DNA of 64,000 bases from Euleptes europaea (GCF_029931775.1 NC_079312.1:8501821-8565820); one strand, 5' to 3'; positions 48,077-60,425 are shown, counted from the first letter of the stretch. Notes: generated by a model not told the origin, from the letters alone. Numbers and translations: made by a program.

Positions 48077-48267
48077 CCGCAGTAGGTATTCCCAGCGATG
48101 TATTAAGAGTTTGAAAATGTTATAAAAAACATCGCTTTAAAAGGGTTTTTGGATGCCACGGCTAAAAAATGGTTGGAAGATGTCTTCACAGCTAACAGGG
48201 CCAAACAAAGTGCAAACAGTATTTTTTATAACAGTTTCAAACTCTTAATACATCTCTGGGAATACGG
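48077..48267. mobile_element. TA-flanked MITE (mariner/Tc1-like), 191 bp
   Basis: The ends CCGCAGTAGGTATTCCC and GGGAATACGG are followed inward by 43-bp inverted repeats with two mismatches (TATTCCCAGCGATGTATTAA side). TA lies on both sides (48,075-48,076, 48,268-48,269). No transposase. Confidence 0.75.
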
Positions 48268-48401
48268 TAACAGCCTACGAATGGAAAAGCAAAGCCAACG
48301 TTCAAAATGCAGAAAAAGAGAAAGCGAAGTCCTGTCTTCTTTGCTAAAGCGATCACCAAGGCAGGTCACACGCTCCAAAACTCAAAGCTTAAAGTCTATT
48401 T

Positions 48402-49130
48402 GTGTGTGTGTGTGTTAAGTGCCGTCAAGTCACTTCCGACTCATGGCGACCCTATGAATGAAAGTCCTCCAAAATGTCCTATCTTTGACAGCCTTGCTCA
48501 GATCTTGCAAATCGAAGGCTGTGGTTTCCTTTATTGAGTCAATCCATCTCTTGTTGGGTCTTCCTCTTTTCCTGCTGCCCTCAACTTTTCCTATCATGAC
48601 GGTCTTTTCCAGTGACTCTTGTCGTCTCATGACGTGACTAAAATACGACAGCTTCAGTTTAGTCATTTTAGCTTCTAGGGTCAGTTCAGGCCTGATTTGA
48701 TCTATAACCCACTGATTTGTTTGTTTGGCAGTCCACAGTATTTGTAACTCTCTCCTCCAACACCACATTTCAAAGGACTCTATTTTCTTCCTATCAGCTT
48801 TCTTCACTATCCAGCTTTCACACCCATACAGGTAACAGGGAATACAATGGCATGAATTAATCTAGTCTTGGTGGCCAGTGACACATCCTTACACTTCAAA
48901 ATATTTTCTAGCTCCTTCATGACTGCCCTTCCCAGTCTCAATCTCCCTCTGATTTCTTGGCTGCAGTCTCCCTTTTGGTTGATGGTGGAGCCAAGGAATA
49001 GAAAGTCTTGAACAATTTCAATTTCCTCATTGTCAACCTTAACGTTGTGTAATTCTCCTGTAGTCATTACTGTTTTTTCTTGATGTTCAGCTGTAGTCCT
49101 GCTTTGGCACTTTCTCTTTTAACTTTCAGC
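48402..49130 (-). mobile_element. 5'-truncated Bov-B LINE, unit 3-specific
   Basis: AGTCTATTT flanks it at 48,393-48,401 and 49,131-49,139, and unit 1 keeps the empty site at about 9,534. The minus strand encodes the RT end (WCWRRELQILWTAKQTNQW, MRRQESLEKTVMIGKVEG), with one frame change near 48,807. The Bov-B tail GTGTTAAGTGCCGTCAAG is at the left. Confidence 0.95.
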
Positions 49131-49199
49131 AGTCTATTTACATTGAGGCAAACAACAACCACCACCCATGATTATCAGGGAGATTTTTACATTTCTAAC

Positions 49200-50030
49200 T
49201 TTAGGTCATCCCATTAAAATAGGCACAGTATAGCCCGACCCTTGGCTGTGGGAGATGTTTATTTGCTGCTGGATAACGCCCTTTCCTGAGATGCTGGGTT
49301 TGCATTTTCTGCGCTGAGTCCCTTGAAAGGCTGAAAGGCTCTCTAGGGTTACATTGAGAGAGCCAGGGGGAGTCAGTCCTAGAGAGGCAAATGGGGGGTG
49401 GGAGGTGGGTTTAATACTCTCGCCTGGCTGCAGACGCCTCGCATTTTCCCGGACTTCTGCTTGAATGGCTGGGAGGGAACCTGGTGAGCAAAAGGGGAAT
49501 ATGGGGCGGAGGAGGGGAAATAGGGGCCGGGGGCTGCAATGCAAGACCCCAGGCGGAGAGAAAGGGGAGGAGGCGGAGCAGGGGTGGGGGTGGAAAAGAC
49601 CTCCCCCCCACACACCTTTTCCCCGCCCCATCCCGCCCCAGGAGGAGCCTGGTGGCCCCTTTGTGCAGCGCCGCGTCCGGACCCAGCTGCGCCTTTGGAG
49701 GCTGGTCGGGGCTGCAGGTTGCAGAGGCAGGTCGACGAAGGAGAGGCGGAGGGAGGGGGGCAGAGCCGGGGGTGCTGCAGGGAGATCTAAGGGGGCTGGG
49801 AAGAAGAGGGGCTTTGGGTGGGGAACCCGGACTGTGTCTCTTCTTGGGTCTGGGATGAGTCACCCAAGGCGCAGCAAGGGAGCGTCTTGGAGGAAACTTT
49901 CCACCTCCTCCATATCAGCGCGGTGCTGTTTTGTCCCTGAGCAGGGGAGACAGGTGTGTCAGGCCTTTTCCATGCAGGGGATTGGGTGCTGCAGGTGTGA
50001 GGCTTTGGGGAAGCAGTTCCCCCCCCCCTT
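49200..50030 (+). promoter_or_regulatory. Unit 3 GC-rich putative promoter and first-exon region
   Basis: Homologous to 9,600-10,410. TGAGTCA is at 49,856-49,862. The CGCCGCGTCCGGACCCAGCT block near 49,668 is shared with unit 2. Unlike unit 2 it is not inverted. Its 3' edge was broken by insertions at 50,034-50,757. Confidence 0.5.
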
Positions 50031-50033
50031 GGT

Positions 50034-50148
50034 TCTTGTAGGTTATCCGGGCTGTGTGACCGTGGTCTTGGTATTTTCCTTCCTGACGTTTCGCCAGCAG
50101 CTGTGGCAGGCATCTTCAGAGGAGTCACACTGAAGGACAGGGTCTCTC
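50034..50148 (+). mobile_element. Single arm of the Penelope-like foldback family
   Basis: GGTTCTTGTAGGTTATCCGG to AAGGACAGGGTCTCT matches the left arm of 2,744-2,866. The opposite arm is absent. Confidence 0.72.
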
Positions 50149-50233
50149 CCCCCCCCTCTTTCCTGCACCATCACGGAGCATTTGGGAGGTGTCTCCATCT
50201 GTAATCTGATCTCTGGGTTTGTTTGTTTGTTTA

Positions 50234-50494
50234 CCACACTTTGCATTCCCAGCGAGGTATTAAGAGTTTGAAAATGTTATAAAAAAACATCACTTTAAAA
50301 GGATTTTTGGATACAACGGCTTATAAATGGTTGGAAGACGTCTTCACAGCTCAAGGGGCCAAACACAGTGCGAACAGTATTTTTTATACCGTTTTCAAAC
50401 TCTTAATACATCAGTGGGAATAAACAGAAAGTGCGAACAGTATTTTTTATAACATTTTCAAACTCTTAATGCATCGCTGGGAATACAAGTGCGG
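50234..50494. mobile_element. TA-flanked MITE, second copy with repeated right end
   Basis: Same family as 48,077. Ends CCACACTTTGCATTCCC and GGGAATACAAGTGCGG with TA on both sides. The right-end stretch GTGCGAACAGTATTTTTTAT occurs twice (about 50,369 and 50,431), so part of the end was duplicated. Confidence 0.75.
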
Positions 50495-50757
50495 TAACCC
50501 CCCTAGACCTGCTTTGCGGTGAACCTCAAGCTCTCCACCACGCTTGGGTGGCTCTGCCCCCTTCAAACCCCCCTGGACCTGCTCAAATGGCAGCCATTTC
50601 CCCTTTTCCTGCCCTGGGGTCAGGGGGGAAATCACCCCCCTCCCCCATGGACCAGCAGAGGATGGGGAGAAGCATTTCAAGGAGGAGTGGGGGATGGATG
50701 TATAAGGAAGGTCAGACCTCCGACTATACAGAGTGGCGTGGGTGCAGACCGAGATGA
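50495..50757. other. Extra unit 3 sequence without recognised feature
   Basis: Absent from unit 1. C-rich, no domain in its open frames. Confidence 0.4.
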
Positions 50758-50774
50758 AGCTGCTTTCTACTGCA

Positions 50775-50885
50775 TCAGACCATCGGTCCACCAAAGCCAG
50801 TATTGTCTGCTCTGACTGGCAGTGGCTGTCCAGGGACCTGGGACCTTCTGCCTATGAAGCAGATGCTCTACCCCTGAGCCACGCC
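50775..50885 (-). mobile_element. tRNA-derived SINE, unit 3 copy
   Basis: Same insertion as 10,425. The A-box TGGCTCAGGGGTAGAGCA is at 50,881-50,864 on the minus strand. Confidence 0.65.
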
Positions 50886-51035
50886 ACCCCCCACCACCAC
50901 CCCACCACCTGTTAGATTCTCTCTGGTGGAGATCGAATGCCCTGGGCGGCAGGCAGTCCACCTCCAGGAAGACAGCAGAGATGCAGAGTATTGGGCAAAG
51001 GGGGGGGGAGTTAACAGCATCTCTGAGCTATCCTA

Positions 51036-51205
51036 CCCAGTGTGATGTAGTGGTAAGAATGCCAGACTAGGGGCAGGGAGACCCAGGTTCAAACCCCACC
51101 TCTGCTATAGAAGCTTACAGGGTGGCCTTGGGCCAGCCACACCCTCCCGGTCTAACCCAGTTCACAGGGTTGTTGTGAGGATGAAATGGAGGCGAAGAGA
51201 CCGAC
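51036..51205 (+). mobile_element. tRNA-derived MIR/CORE-like SINE, unit 3 copy
   Basis: Same insertion as 10,676. The B box reads GGTTCAAACCC. Confidence 0.75.
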
Positions 51206-52144
51206 CCAAGCCCCTGTGGATGTGTCCTTCCATCCCTATGTCTGTCCCTCTGAGGCAGGCATCTCTCCTCTGAAAACGAAGCGCAGAGTCTCAGAATTGT
51301 CCAGCTGGTTCAGGATGGGAAGTGCAGTGCCAAAAATGAAGGGAACTGGGATCATCTTGGCCCAGGTTGTGGCCAGAGCACCACCCCCATGCTATTTGTA
51401 AAGAGACCTCTATGATTTGGGGGGGGGGGAGCCATTTCCTGCCCTCCTTCCTTTGTAGAAGTCACCTTTGAATTTCAGAGTCTGCTGCTTGAATGGCTAG
51501 GAGGGATCTGGGAAGCGCAAAGGGGCTTTGTAGGGGGGAGATATGGGGGGGGGGCTGCAATACAATTCCCAAAGCAGAAAGAAGGGAGGAGTGGGCGAGA
51601 GAGAGAGAGAGTCCGCATTAGAGAGAGACGCTTGGTCTGGGACCGTATTAAACATTTCATTCAACTAATATATATATACATAGCACTTTAAAATAATATA
51701 TCAGATCTACAATGCCCAATTCTCTAATCACAGAAAAGTATCATGTAGAGAAGGGGGGGGAGAAAACAAACTTTAAAAAGCAAATTAAACAAGGACCAAT
51801 TTTTTTTTTTGCTTCAGGGTAAGATGCCAGAGTTCTCTACAGCACCACCCATTCCCATCCACTTAATTATATAGGTGTATATGGACCAATTCCCATAATG
51901 ACAGATTAAAAGAAATTAAAGGGAGGGGAGAAGTCATGGTAATATTTGTTTGAAGGCTAGAAAGTAAATAAATATAGGGGGGGGGGACTCGGGGAGGCAG
52001 AGGAAGGAAGAGAAAAACATGATAGTTAAAACATAATATCAAAGATGCCCAGATGAAAAAAAAAATTTTCAGCTCAACTCCAGGTTGAGTAGATTAATAT
52101 AGAAGTGGACAATCTAATATTCTTTAAATGATCACAACTAGCTA
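51206..52144. other. Unit 3 first intron
   Basis: Homologous to 10,851-11,994 but without the TA microsatellite (a jump at about 51,632). No gene is seen. Confidence 0.6.
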
Positions 52145-52775
52145 CTCATTTCTCTGTAATATCCATAAACTCTCCTCCATCACCACTTTTCAAAGAAATC
52201 TACTTCTTCCCATCAGCTTTCTTCATGGTCAGCTTTCTTTCACACCCATACATAGTAATAAGGAATGCTAACCTGATCTTGGTTGCCAGCAACAGAATCT
52301 TACATTCATGGATATTTTCTAGCTCCTTCATGGCAGCCCTTCCCAGGCTCAGGCTCCTTCAGATTTCTTGGCTGTAGTCTCCTTTTTGGTTAATGATGAA
52401 GCCAACGAATAGAAAATCTTGGAACAATTTCCATTTCTTCATGGTCAATCTTAAAGTTGGATAATTCCCCGTCTGTCATTACTTTTGTCTTCTCAATGTT
52501 CCAGTGTAATCCTGCTTTGGCACTTTGTGTTTTAATCGTCATCAGTAGTTGTTTCAAGTCTTCACTCTTTTCTGCCAGTAAAGTGGTATCATCTACATAT
52601 CTCAAATTCTTAATGTTCCTTCCACCAATTTTCAATCCCCATTTATCTAAATCTAATCCATCTGTCCTTATAATATGTTCTGCATATGGACTGAAGAGAC
52701 AAAGAGGCAAAATGCATCCTTGTCTAATACCTTTGCCAATTGGAAACGATGCTGTTTCTCTATATTTTTCTCCTC
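52145..52775 (-). mobile_element. Bov-B (RTE) LINE fragment, ancestral copy in unit 3
   Basis: Same insertion as 11,995 and 27,035; NLRYVDDTTLLAEKSEDL on the minus strand. Confidence 0.88.
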
Positions 52776-52828
52776 CCCGCAGCTGCTGACTCCTGGTTTC
52801 CCCCTCTCATTCTTTCTCTTCCTCCTAG

Positions 52829-52914
52829 GCAGCAGAGAAAAGATACCCTTGATGCCTCCTCCTCTTTCTCCTGTTTGTGATGAAAGGAAAAGAAGCACTA
52901 TGCAGCAAGCTCAG
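52829..52914 (+). CDS. Unit 3 exon A1: start exon of KRAB module A
   Basis: 86 nt. ATG at 52,852 opens MPPPLSPVCDERKRST, MQQAQ in phase 0 to A2. The donor reads CTCAG|GTATAG where units 1 and 2 have GTAAGG. Loss of G at +5 should weaken splicing, so module A may be used less in unit 3. Confidence 0.6.
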
Positions 52915-53301
52915 GTATAGGGGGCGTGGAGTGGGGAAGAATCACTGGGGAGACATACAGTGGAAGGCAGGGATGCCTCCTTCTCGGTTGCAAGACTCAG
53001 AGGATCAGGCTCTTGGCCCTGTGTTCTGGCACAGCACAATGTCAAGTCTGCTCACTGGGGAGGCAGGAAAGTGGTCCCCCCCAACTAGGATGGTGTGTGT
53101 AGAGAAGCCCAGGCAGAGCCTATGGAACAGTATTGGCCCATGAATATGGACATCTCTGGCCTCTTCCCCGCAAGGCTGCTAGCCCCCCTGCCTATGAAAA
53201 CAGCTCCTCTGGCTCCAATATGGCCATAAGGAGGGCTGGGAGTGTGTGTGTGTGTGGGGGGGCAAATGTCCCCCCAGGACTCTTCTCCCCTTCTCTTTGT
53301 G

Positions 53302-53522
53302 GTAGGGTTGCCAACCTCCAGGTGGTACCTGGAGAACTCCCACTATTACGGTTGATCTCCAGACAACCAAGATTAGTTTCCCTGGAGAAAATGGCTGCTT
53401 TGGAGAGAGGACTCTATGGCTTTATAGCTTCTTGAGCTCTCTCTCCCCTCCTAAACCCACCCTCCCCCGGATCCACCTCAAAAATCTCCAGGTATTTCCC
53501 AAGTGGGAGTTGGCAACCCTAC
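53302..53522. mobile_element. MITE-like repeat with 14-bp inverted ends (best copy)
   Basis: GTAGGGTTGCCAAC at the left and GTTGGCAACCCTAC at the right are perfect inverted repeats. TTTGTG occurs at 53,296-53,301 and 53,523-53,528 as a possible 6-bp target duplication. No coding capacity. Confidence 0.85.
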
Positions 53523-53634
53523 TTTGTGCTCCTCTTTCAGTATTAATTTCCTGTCTCTTGCTTCTTGGCTTTTCTTCTCATGGACCATTTTTCCAGTGAT
53601 GTAAAGAAATGCTTCCTCGTCCTTCTTCCTCCAG

Positions 53635-53761
53635 GGTGGGGTGTCCTTTAAAGAGGTGGCTGTGTATTTTACGAAGAGGGAGTGGACTCTCCTGCACCCA
53701 GCCCAAAGAGCCCTGTACAAGGAAGTCATGCTGGAGAATTTTGGGAACGTGGCCTCTCTGG
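53635..53761 (+). CDS. Unit 3 exon A2: KRAB A-box (module A)
   Basis: 127 nt, phase 0 to 1. It encodes [20 protein letters not shown] and [22 protein letters not shown] and MLEN are kept. Acceptor CTTCCTCCAG|G. Confidence 0.93.
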
Positions 53762-54344
53762 GTGAGGATCCTTTTCTCCTGGGCTGTCTCCCTCTTGCTG
53801 GGAGGAAGTCCCTTAAGAGGAAGGACGTGGTCAGGCAGTCCTGGCCTGGGCCTAATGGCTGATCTGTGCCACCCTCCATGATCCTTCCTCTGATGTGGGA
53901 GGGGTTCTGGGCTTGCAGAGAGGGGGCCCCTACCTGGCAGTCCTGTGTCTGGACCACATGAGAGGGTGTCAGAAGAAGTGCCAAGTGATGCTTTTTCTGG
54001 AGACGGTGGGGCAGTGTAAGGACGGGCTTCCCTCCTATCTGGGCCTTGCCTTTCCTGGGCTGAGAGGTGGTTGTGGAGTGAACTCTGCTGGCTCCTCTGC
54101 CACTTTACTCAGTTCCAAGCTGGCATTTCAAGATCAGCTGGCCATACAGTAGGCACACAACTGCCAGTGCCAGATGGGTTGTTGTTGACCCTGTAATGTA
54201 CTCGACTGTAGTTATCTGGCCAGTCAACAACCTTATTAGTAGTGTGTTTTGGAAAGGACAGTCGATCTCACTGGGAATTGTTGAACATATATGTGCTCAC
54301 AGAAGAGTTATAATTTTGTTTTGTTTTTGTTTTTTATAAAAAAG

Positions 54345-54437
54345 GACCTGAGATGGCTAAACCTGACCTCATAACCTGGCTGGAAGAGGAGGAAGAGCCT
54401 TTTCTCCTGATCTCTGAAGAAGAAAAGGGATTGTCAG
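54345..54437 (+). CDS. Unit 3 exon A3: KRAB B-box-like exon (module A)
   Basis: 93 nt, phase 1 to 1. It encodes PEMAKPDLITWLEEEEEPFL and LISEEEKGLS. It shares Thr and final Ser with unit 2 against unit 1, which agrees with units 2 and 3 being sisters. Confidence 0.88.
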
Positions 54438-55286
54438 GTAGTTGTTCAGACCTGTCGTGGGACTGCATGTTGTCTGCCCTTTCTTCCAAGAGTGGGCAGA
54501 TTTCCGTGGCCTTGTTTATTCTCACAGTTGCTTCTCCTCCCAAGAGGATAAATGCGTTGTGAAAGCTGAAATAGTGCTTTTGGATCTTTGTGAAAATTGG
54601 GGACTTCCTTCTTCCAAGTCAGATTGTGTCTTCCAAGTATGGTCCACTCTGAGAGGCAGAGGCTTTCAGAGGGAGGGCTGTTTGCCAACACTGTTTCTCC
54701 CAATTTCCCTTTGACTAGAGATACCAGGCCTCGATCTTGGGATGCTGTCGATGGAAAGCAAAGCTCTTTCTTTTCTGTAGAGAAGTGACCCAAAAGAACC
54801 CCAGTCAGCTCTCACCTGAAGTCATTTGCCGCCTCAGCACACAGCAGTGTTGTAAGCCATTCTGGAGGGTCGGGTGCATACAATATGCCCATATGAAATC
54901 TAGCACCTTGCAGAGGGAATCCAGACTTTCTCAGCATATTTTCCACCCTAGCCAGGATTTGTATGTTCCAATTAACAGTTGATTACCTGTTGTCTGGAGC
55001 AGCCAGTCGGGACTCTGATTAAGTACTCCAACAAACGTTTGGGAGGGGATTTGGCGGGGGGTGCGGGCTTCGACTGCAGACCTCCAGTGGAGCTTAGCGG
55101 GGCATAATGCCACAGCGTTCACCCTCCAAAGAAGCCTCTGCCAGCCCAAGGGAACCGACCTTCAAAACCTAGAGAATAGTTGTAAGTATAGGAGATCTCC
55201 AGGCACTATTGGGATGTTGACAACCTCTGATCAACAGAAAATGTGCATACTAGAAAAGATTTTCCCACCCTTTCTCTCCCTCACAG

Positions 55287-55372
55287 GCAACAGTGGAAAG
55301 ACATCCCTGATGCCTTTTCTGCCATCTCCTCCTTGTGGTGAAGGGAAAAGTGGCGCCATGAAGCTAGCTCAG
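55287..55372 (+). CDS. Unit 3 exon B1: start/linker exon of KRAB module B
   Basis: 86 nt, CCTCACAG|G to CTCAG|GTACAT. Open in the phase-1 frame. The second ATG is kept (SGAMKLAQ). Confidence 0.65.
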
Positions 55373-55973
55373 GTACATGGGAAAGGCGGGGTCCACTGGG
55401 GAGGTGTGTGGAGGATGGCAGTGAGGCTTCCTTCTGTGTTGCAAGGCTCAGAGGATCGAGTTCCTTTTCCTTGGTTCTGGCACTGGAAGATTTGGGGCTT
55501 CCCCTGGGGAGGTAAGAAAATGTCCCCCCCCCCCGCCTAGGATGGCATGTGCTGAGATGATCAAGCAGAGCCCCTGAAAGAATCATGGAGCATGAATATC
55601 TCACAGAAAACTATGTTGTCCTTTACCATATGGATATTTCTGGCCTCTTCCCGCCAAGGCTGCTTGGCCCCTGGTGCCTGAGGACAGCCCTTCTGGCCCC
55701 AAAATACCCCCAAGGTGGGCTGTGAGGGAGGGGCAAATGTCCCTATGAAAAATTATCTGATTCGTAGTCACTCTAGGAAGCTGCAACGAACTCAGCTCTC
55801 GAAGAAGTGAACTGAGCCACACAACCACCTCAGGGCAAACTCTCTGAAAGAGATTTATTTCATTGTCCTGCTGACTCCTTTTGTCCTAACTGAGCAGCCA
55901 CCCCTGCTTGGTTGGCTCAGCTTGAATGTATAGAAATGCACCCTTTCCTCATGGCCTGATGCCTTGGGAAGAT

Positions 55974-56065
55974 AGTAGGTGCGTATTTTACATTTTGTGC
56001 CCTTCAGCTGTGTGCTTTAACAAATTATCAAGGATGTTATGCCGGAGAATTTTGGGAATGTGGCT
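55974..56065 (+). pseudogene. Relic of a third KRAB A-box exon in unit 3
   Basis: Same relic as 31,714, slightly further diverged (AAGGATGTTATGCCGGAGAA). Confidence 0.8.
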
Positions 56066-56074
56066 GTTAACGAC

Positions 56075-56155
56075 AGGACTTTTGGGAGGTCATTAATTCA
56101 TAGGGTCGCCATGAGTTGGAAGCGACTTGAGATGGCACTTGACACACACACAGCA
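56075..56155 (+). mobile_element. Short Bov-B 3' end
   Basis: Same insertion as 31,815. Confidence 0.8.
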
Positions 56156-56267
56156 CACACAGCTTTGTGCACCTGAGACAAGTATACCTGTATTGTTTTA
56201 AAGTGTGTTATTTCTGTCTTTACATTAAAATGCTCTCAGTCTCCGAGCACACTTTCAGACTTTACAG

Positions 56268-56974
56268 CAGGGGTGGGGAACAATTTTTCCACCAAGGGCC
56301 ATTTGGATATTTATAACATCATTCACAGACCATACAAAATTATCAACTTAAAAATTAGCCGACCAATCCCCAAGCAGGCAGCAGGGGATGACCTCCCTGC
56401 ACAGGCAAGCAGGCAGAATCCAACCGGTGGCGCAATCGCCCACCTGGTGGTACAGGATAGTCTGTTGCACCATCTGGGCGTAGCCGTCCAGCCGCACGCC
56501 AGGGTTGCTCCTGTTCCGCATGGTTGGGGCCAGATTCTACAGCCGGCTCCTGCTACCTCCGCATGCAGGGATGAAATGAGGACACATTGGCTAAGAACTC
56601 GTCTTTCCCCCCACGCGCATTCTGGCCTTGTTCCTTTAACCCTTCCATTATCACCACTTCCGCCACCAGCCCTATTGTAGTACAGAGGGAATACGTTTCT
56701 CCACGGCCTGGGTGGGAAAGGGTTAACACAGTTTCTTCGGCGGTCCTAGCAGCTCCATAGCTAACGAATCTTCTGCAAGGGGGGAAAAGGTTCCCTTTCT
56801 CAGCAAAACAAACTCACATCCACCTTGAATAGAGGCTGTTCCTGTCCGCGGGAGGGGACAGATCGCCAGTCATAGATCCTTCTGAGCTAGAGATCTGCCA
56901 GGACCCACAAAGGGCCGGACCAAATGATTTCACAGGCCTTAAACAGCCCCCGGGCCTGACTTTCCCCACCCCTG
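56268..56974. mobile_element. hAT-type non-autonomous element, 707 bp, unit 3
   Basis: Same insertion as 32,007, with CTTTACAG before and CTTAACGG after. It keeps internal stretches lost in unit 2 (ATCATTCACAGACCATAC; CAGCCGCACGCCAGGG). Confidence 0.88.
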
Positions 56975-57315
56975 CTTAACGGTGATAACTCACTCACAGA
57001 GCTGTCTCAGCCTTTTCTCATTCTGCTCAGACCCCAAGTGAGGAGAAATCAAAAGTGGGTGTTAGACTTGCCTCTTTCCTGGCCCCTCCCAGGAACTCCA
57101 GCATAACTGTTTTTCCCCATATTGCTGCTTTTGTTATGGTTCTGATAAACTACATAAGAATACAGAGATTAACATGGATACATATTATTAAAATCATGAA
57201 CATGTGACATCCCCGTGGGGCTCTTCTGTCTTGCCTTTTCTTCTGGCCTTCCACTATAAATTTACTATATCTGTTTTTTGCTTTTCCCCTATGGGGCAAC
57301 TTTCCAGTGATGTAA

Positions 57316-57684
<369 letters not shown>

Positions 57685-57892
57685 TAAGTTCTCAGCTGGC
57701 ATTTCAATCAGACCTGAGCACAGAGCAGGGAAAGAACTTGCAGTGCCAGATGGTTGATTCTGGGCCCCGTACTGTACTCCACCCCTCTTAGTTACCTGTA
57801 TTTTTAAAGGGACAGAATTAATCTGGTTTGGAATGACTGAATCTATGTGCACAAAGCACACCTAATTGTGTGCTTTTTTTCTGATAAAAAAG

Positions 57893-57985
57893 GAACCAAG
57901 GCGGTCAAACCCGGCCTTATATCCCAGCTGGAAGAAGAGGAAGAGCTGTTTCTTCTGAGCTCTGATGAAGAGGAGGGACTTGCAG
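57893..57985 (+). CDS. Unit 3 exon B3: KRAB B-box-like exon (module B)
   Basis: 93 nt, phase 1 to 1. It encodes TKAVKPGLISQLEEEEELFL and SSDEEEGLA. The internal Met of units 1 and 2 is Ala here. Confidence 0.88.
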
Positions 57986-59011
57986 GTAGCTGCTTAGATA
58001 TCTGTCCTGGGACTGGGTGTTGCCTGTGCTTCCTTCCAAGGGTGGGTGGATTTCTGTGGCCTTATTTATCCTCGCAGTTAGAGTTTCTCCTCCAAAGACC
58101 TTGGATGAACTGTGAAGGCTGAAATGATGCCTGTAGGCATTGAATCTATGAAAATTGGCGACTTCTCCATTCTCAGCTCACTTATGCACAGTCAAGCCAA
58201 GTATTGTCTTCTCTGAGGGGCACTCTCTGGCAAGGGTGTTTGGCAGCCCTGTTTCTCCTGAGCTCCCTTTAGCTGGACAGGACAGGCCTTCATGCAGAGA
58301 CACTTTGCCTGCAAAATAAAGGATGTGCTTCAGCACAGAGACACGATCCAAAGCAACCCCAGACAGCTGTCCTATGAACTCATTTTACCTCCAGCCCAGA
58401 GCAGTGTTGCTTGTGAATGGGAAGGGTCTGGGGTAAACTGTATACTAATCCTGGCTTTCCCAGTATATTTTAAACCCTATCCAGAATTTGTCTCTGCTGA
58501 TTTAACAGCCAAGGGCCTTTTGTGCCAAAAACCATCAGTTGAACACCATGGACCAAAAGATCTGAGCATAGGAAAATCAAATATGTAAAACTGCATCTCA
58601 TCGCCTCACACTTATCTTACCTCTGTGATGTTTAAAGAGTGAGGCAAATTTGATTTATTGGATCCAGGTTCGTTAATCAGATTAAAATCATCCCAGTTAC
58701 TTGTTTCAGGTAGCCTGGCATACTTCAACCAGTCAAGTGCCGATGTCTCTCTGCTGGTTGATGGTTGCTGTCAAGCTTTGTCAAAACATTGCTACCCCAG
58801 ACATCCCCCCCAAAAAAACAAGAAAGGCTGCCCCCCTTGTTAAAGCCTGTGTGTCTCCTTCCTATAACTCCCAAGGCAGGAAATGCCTGCGATTTCTTAA
58901 GCAATTAGGCCAGAATGCAAATTCTCCCTTGTCTCTCAGCTAATCACAGTACCGGTGAAAGGCTGTTCATCTAATTGCCACAGGCCACAGATTAGTTAAT
59001 ACCATCTTGTC
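57986..59011. other. Unit 3 long intron, first part
   Basis: Matches 33,662-34,694. No gene is seen. Confidence 0.55.
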
Positions 59012-59665
59012 TGTCATGGGGCAGCCTGCTGAGGCTTCCTCAGACGAAGAGGATCTTTACGCAGTAGAAGAGAGGAACAGAAGCAAGCTAATCAGACACA
59101 GATGGTGGAATGTCCCCCATGCCTACAACCACCCAGCGCAGAGGATTGACCTGTGTTCAACAGTAGCACCGCCAAAGGTGCAGAATATTCCTGCTTGAGC
59201 ATAGAAGGAGTGCTAGGTTACAAGCACTATGAAGAGCACTACTGGCTGAGAGCAATGAGAATAATGAGCTCCCTCCAGCAGAGAGTGCTGAGTCAGAGGA
59301 ACCAGCAACAGCTGTTTCTTCTTAGGCTTATTTATGTAGGTGCTTGCATCCAGGCTGATGTGGGAACAATTTGTTACTACTACCCTGTGTTCTCTTGGTC
59401 CTCTGATCATTCCTGCAACTCTTGTGGCCTTGACCTTGGAACAGACTTTGACTTGACATTTGAACTTCCCTTTTGATACTGACACTTTGGATCCAGACCT
59501 AGAATAGCCCAATATTGACCCTCAGACTGCTATCTGATTACGCTACCTGTTTCTGGCCCTCAGATCTGGTGGCATTCAGGACTTTGTTCATCTCAGGACC
59601 AGACTCCCTACCAAGACACTGAAAGCGTTTCCAGATACCAAGCCTTTGAATTTGGTTCATGATGC
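59012..59665 (+). mobile_element. LTR-like fossil in the long intron, unit 3
   Basis: Same insertion as 34,695, starting TGTCATGGGGC. Right end approximate. Broken. Confidence 0.4.
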
Positions 59666-60227
59666 TAATTTGGTTCATGATGTAATTTCAGGCTACTTTT
59701 TTTGCCATGTGCTCATCCAAAATATGGCAAAAAGAAGGAAAATGAGGGACTAACACTAAGTTACGAGAGTATAATGAGGAATTGACCTCGTTGCCAGCTC
59801 TTTCCCGCACCTTTCCTTTTTCAAGCGGGTTTACTCTCTGCTGCCCCATCTGGCTTGAATTAGAATTACAGTCTGTCACCTGGCAACTAGATTTGGCAAA
59901 AGAATCAGCGGATGCACGGGCATCCTGTCCATTAGGTGGCCTTAAGTGATTGCCTAAGGCACCAATGGTGGAGGGGCGCCAGTCAGCTCTCTTGCCCTCC
60001 CAGCCCCTGCTCTCTGCCACCCTCCCCTACCGAACCACCCTTCATTCCCTTCTTTCTGTGATGTTAAGAATGAACTTCATACTTTGTTTCTTGTTCTCAT
60101 TAGACTACCTCCTTCTCCATCTGCACCTCTCTTCAGACCCTCTGTGCCAAAGCCATGTGTGTTAAAGCGTGAATGGCTGTCCGTCTCTTAAAGAGTGCCC
60201 TTGTTCTCCCCGTCTCTTCCAGTCCCT
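59666..60227. other. Unit 3 long intron, middle
   Basis: Matches 35,341-35,895. No gene is seen. Confidence 0.5.
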
Positions 60228-60425
60228 CAGACAGAGATTCTCACCTGCTGGATCTACAACAAATATTTTTGGGATTCCAGTACCCACCTGATGTAAGGAA
60301 ACAGATCATCAAAGCCAGAATGATATCAAGGGATAAACTGCTACAAGATAGGCCCAAACGAAACAACAACAGAACCCCACTGGTAGTCACATACAGCTCT
60401 CAGTTGAAGGCAGCTTGTAAGGAAA
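60228..60425 (+). mobile_element. Penelope-like RT piece, unit 3
   Basis: LLDLQQIFLGFQYPPDVRKQ and RTPLVVTYSSQL as in unit 2. The reversed terminal piece in front of it is deleted here. Broken. Confidence 0.68.
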
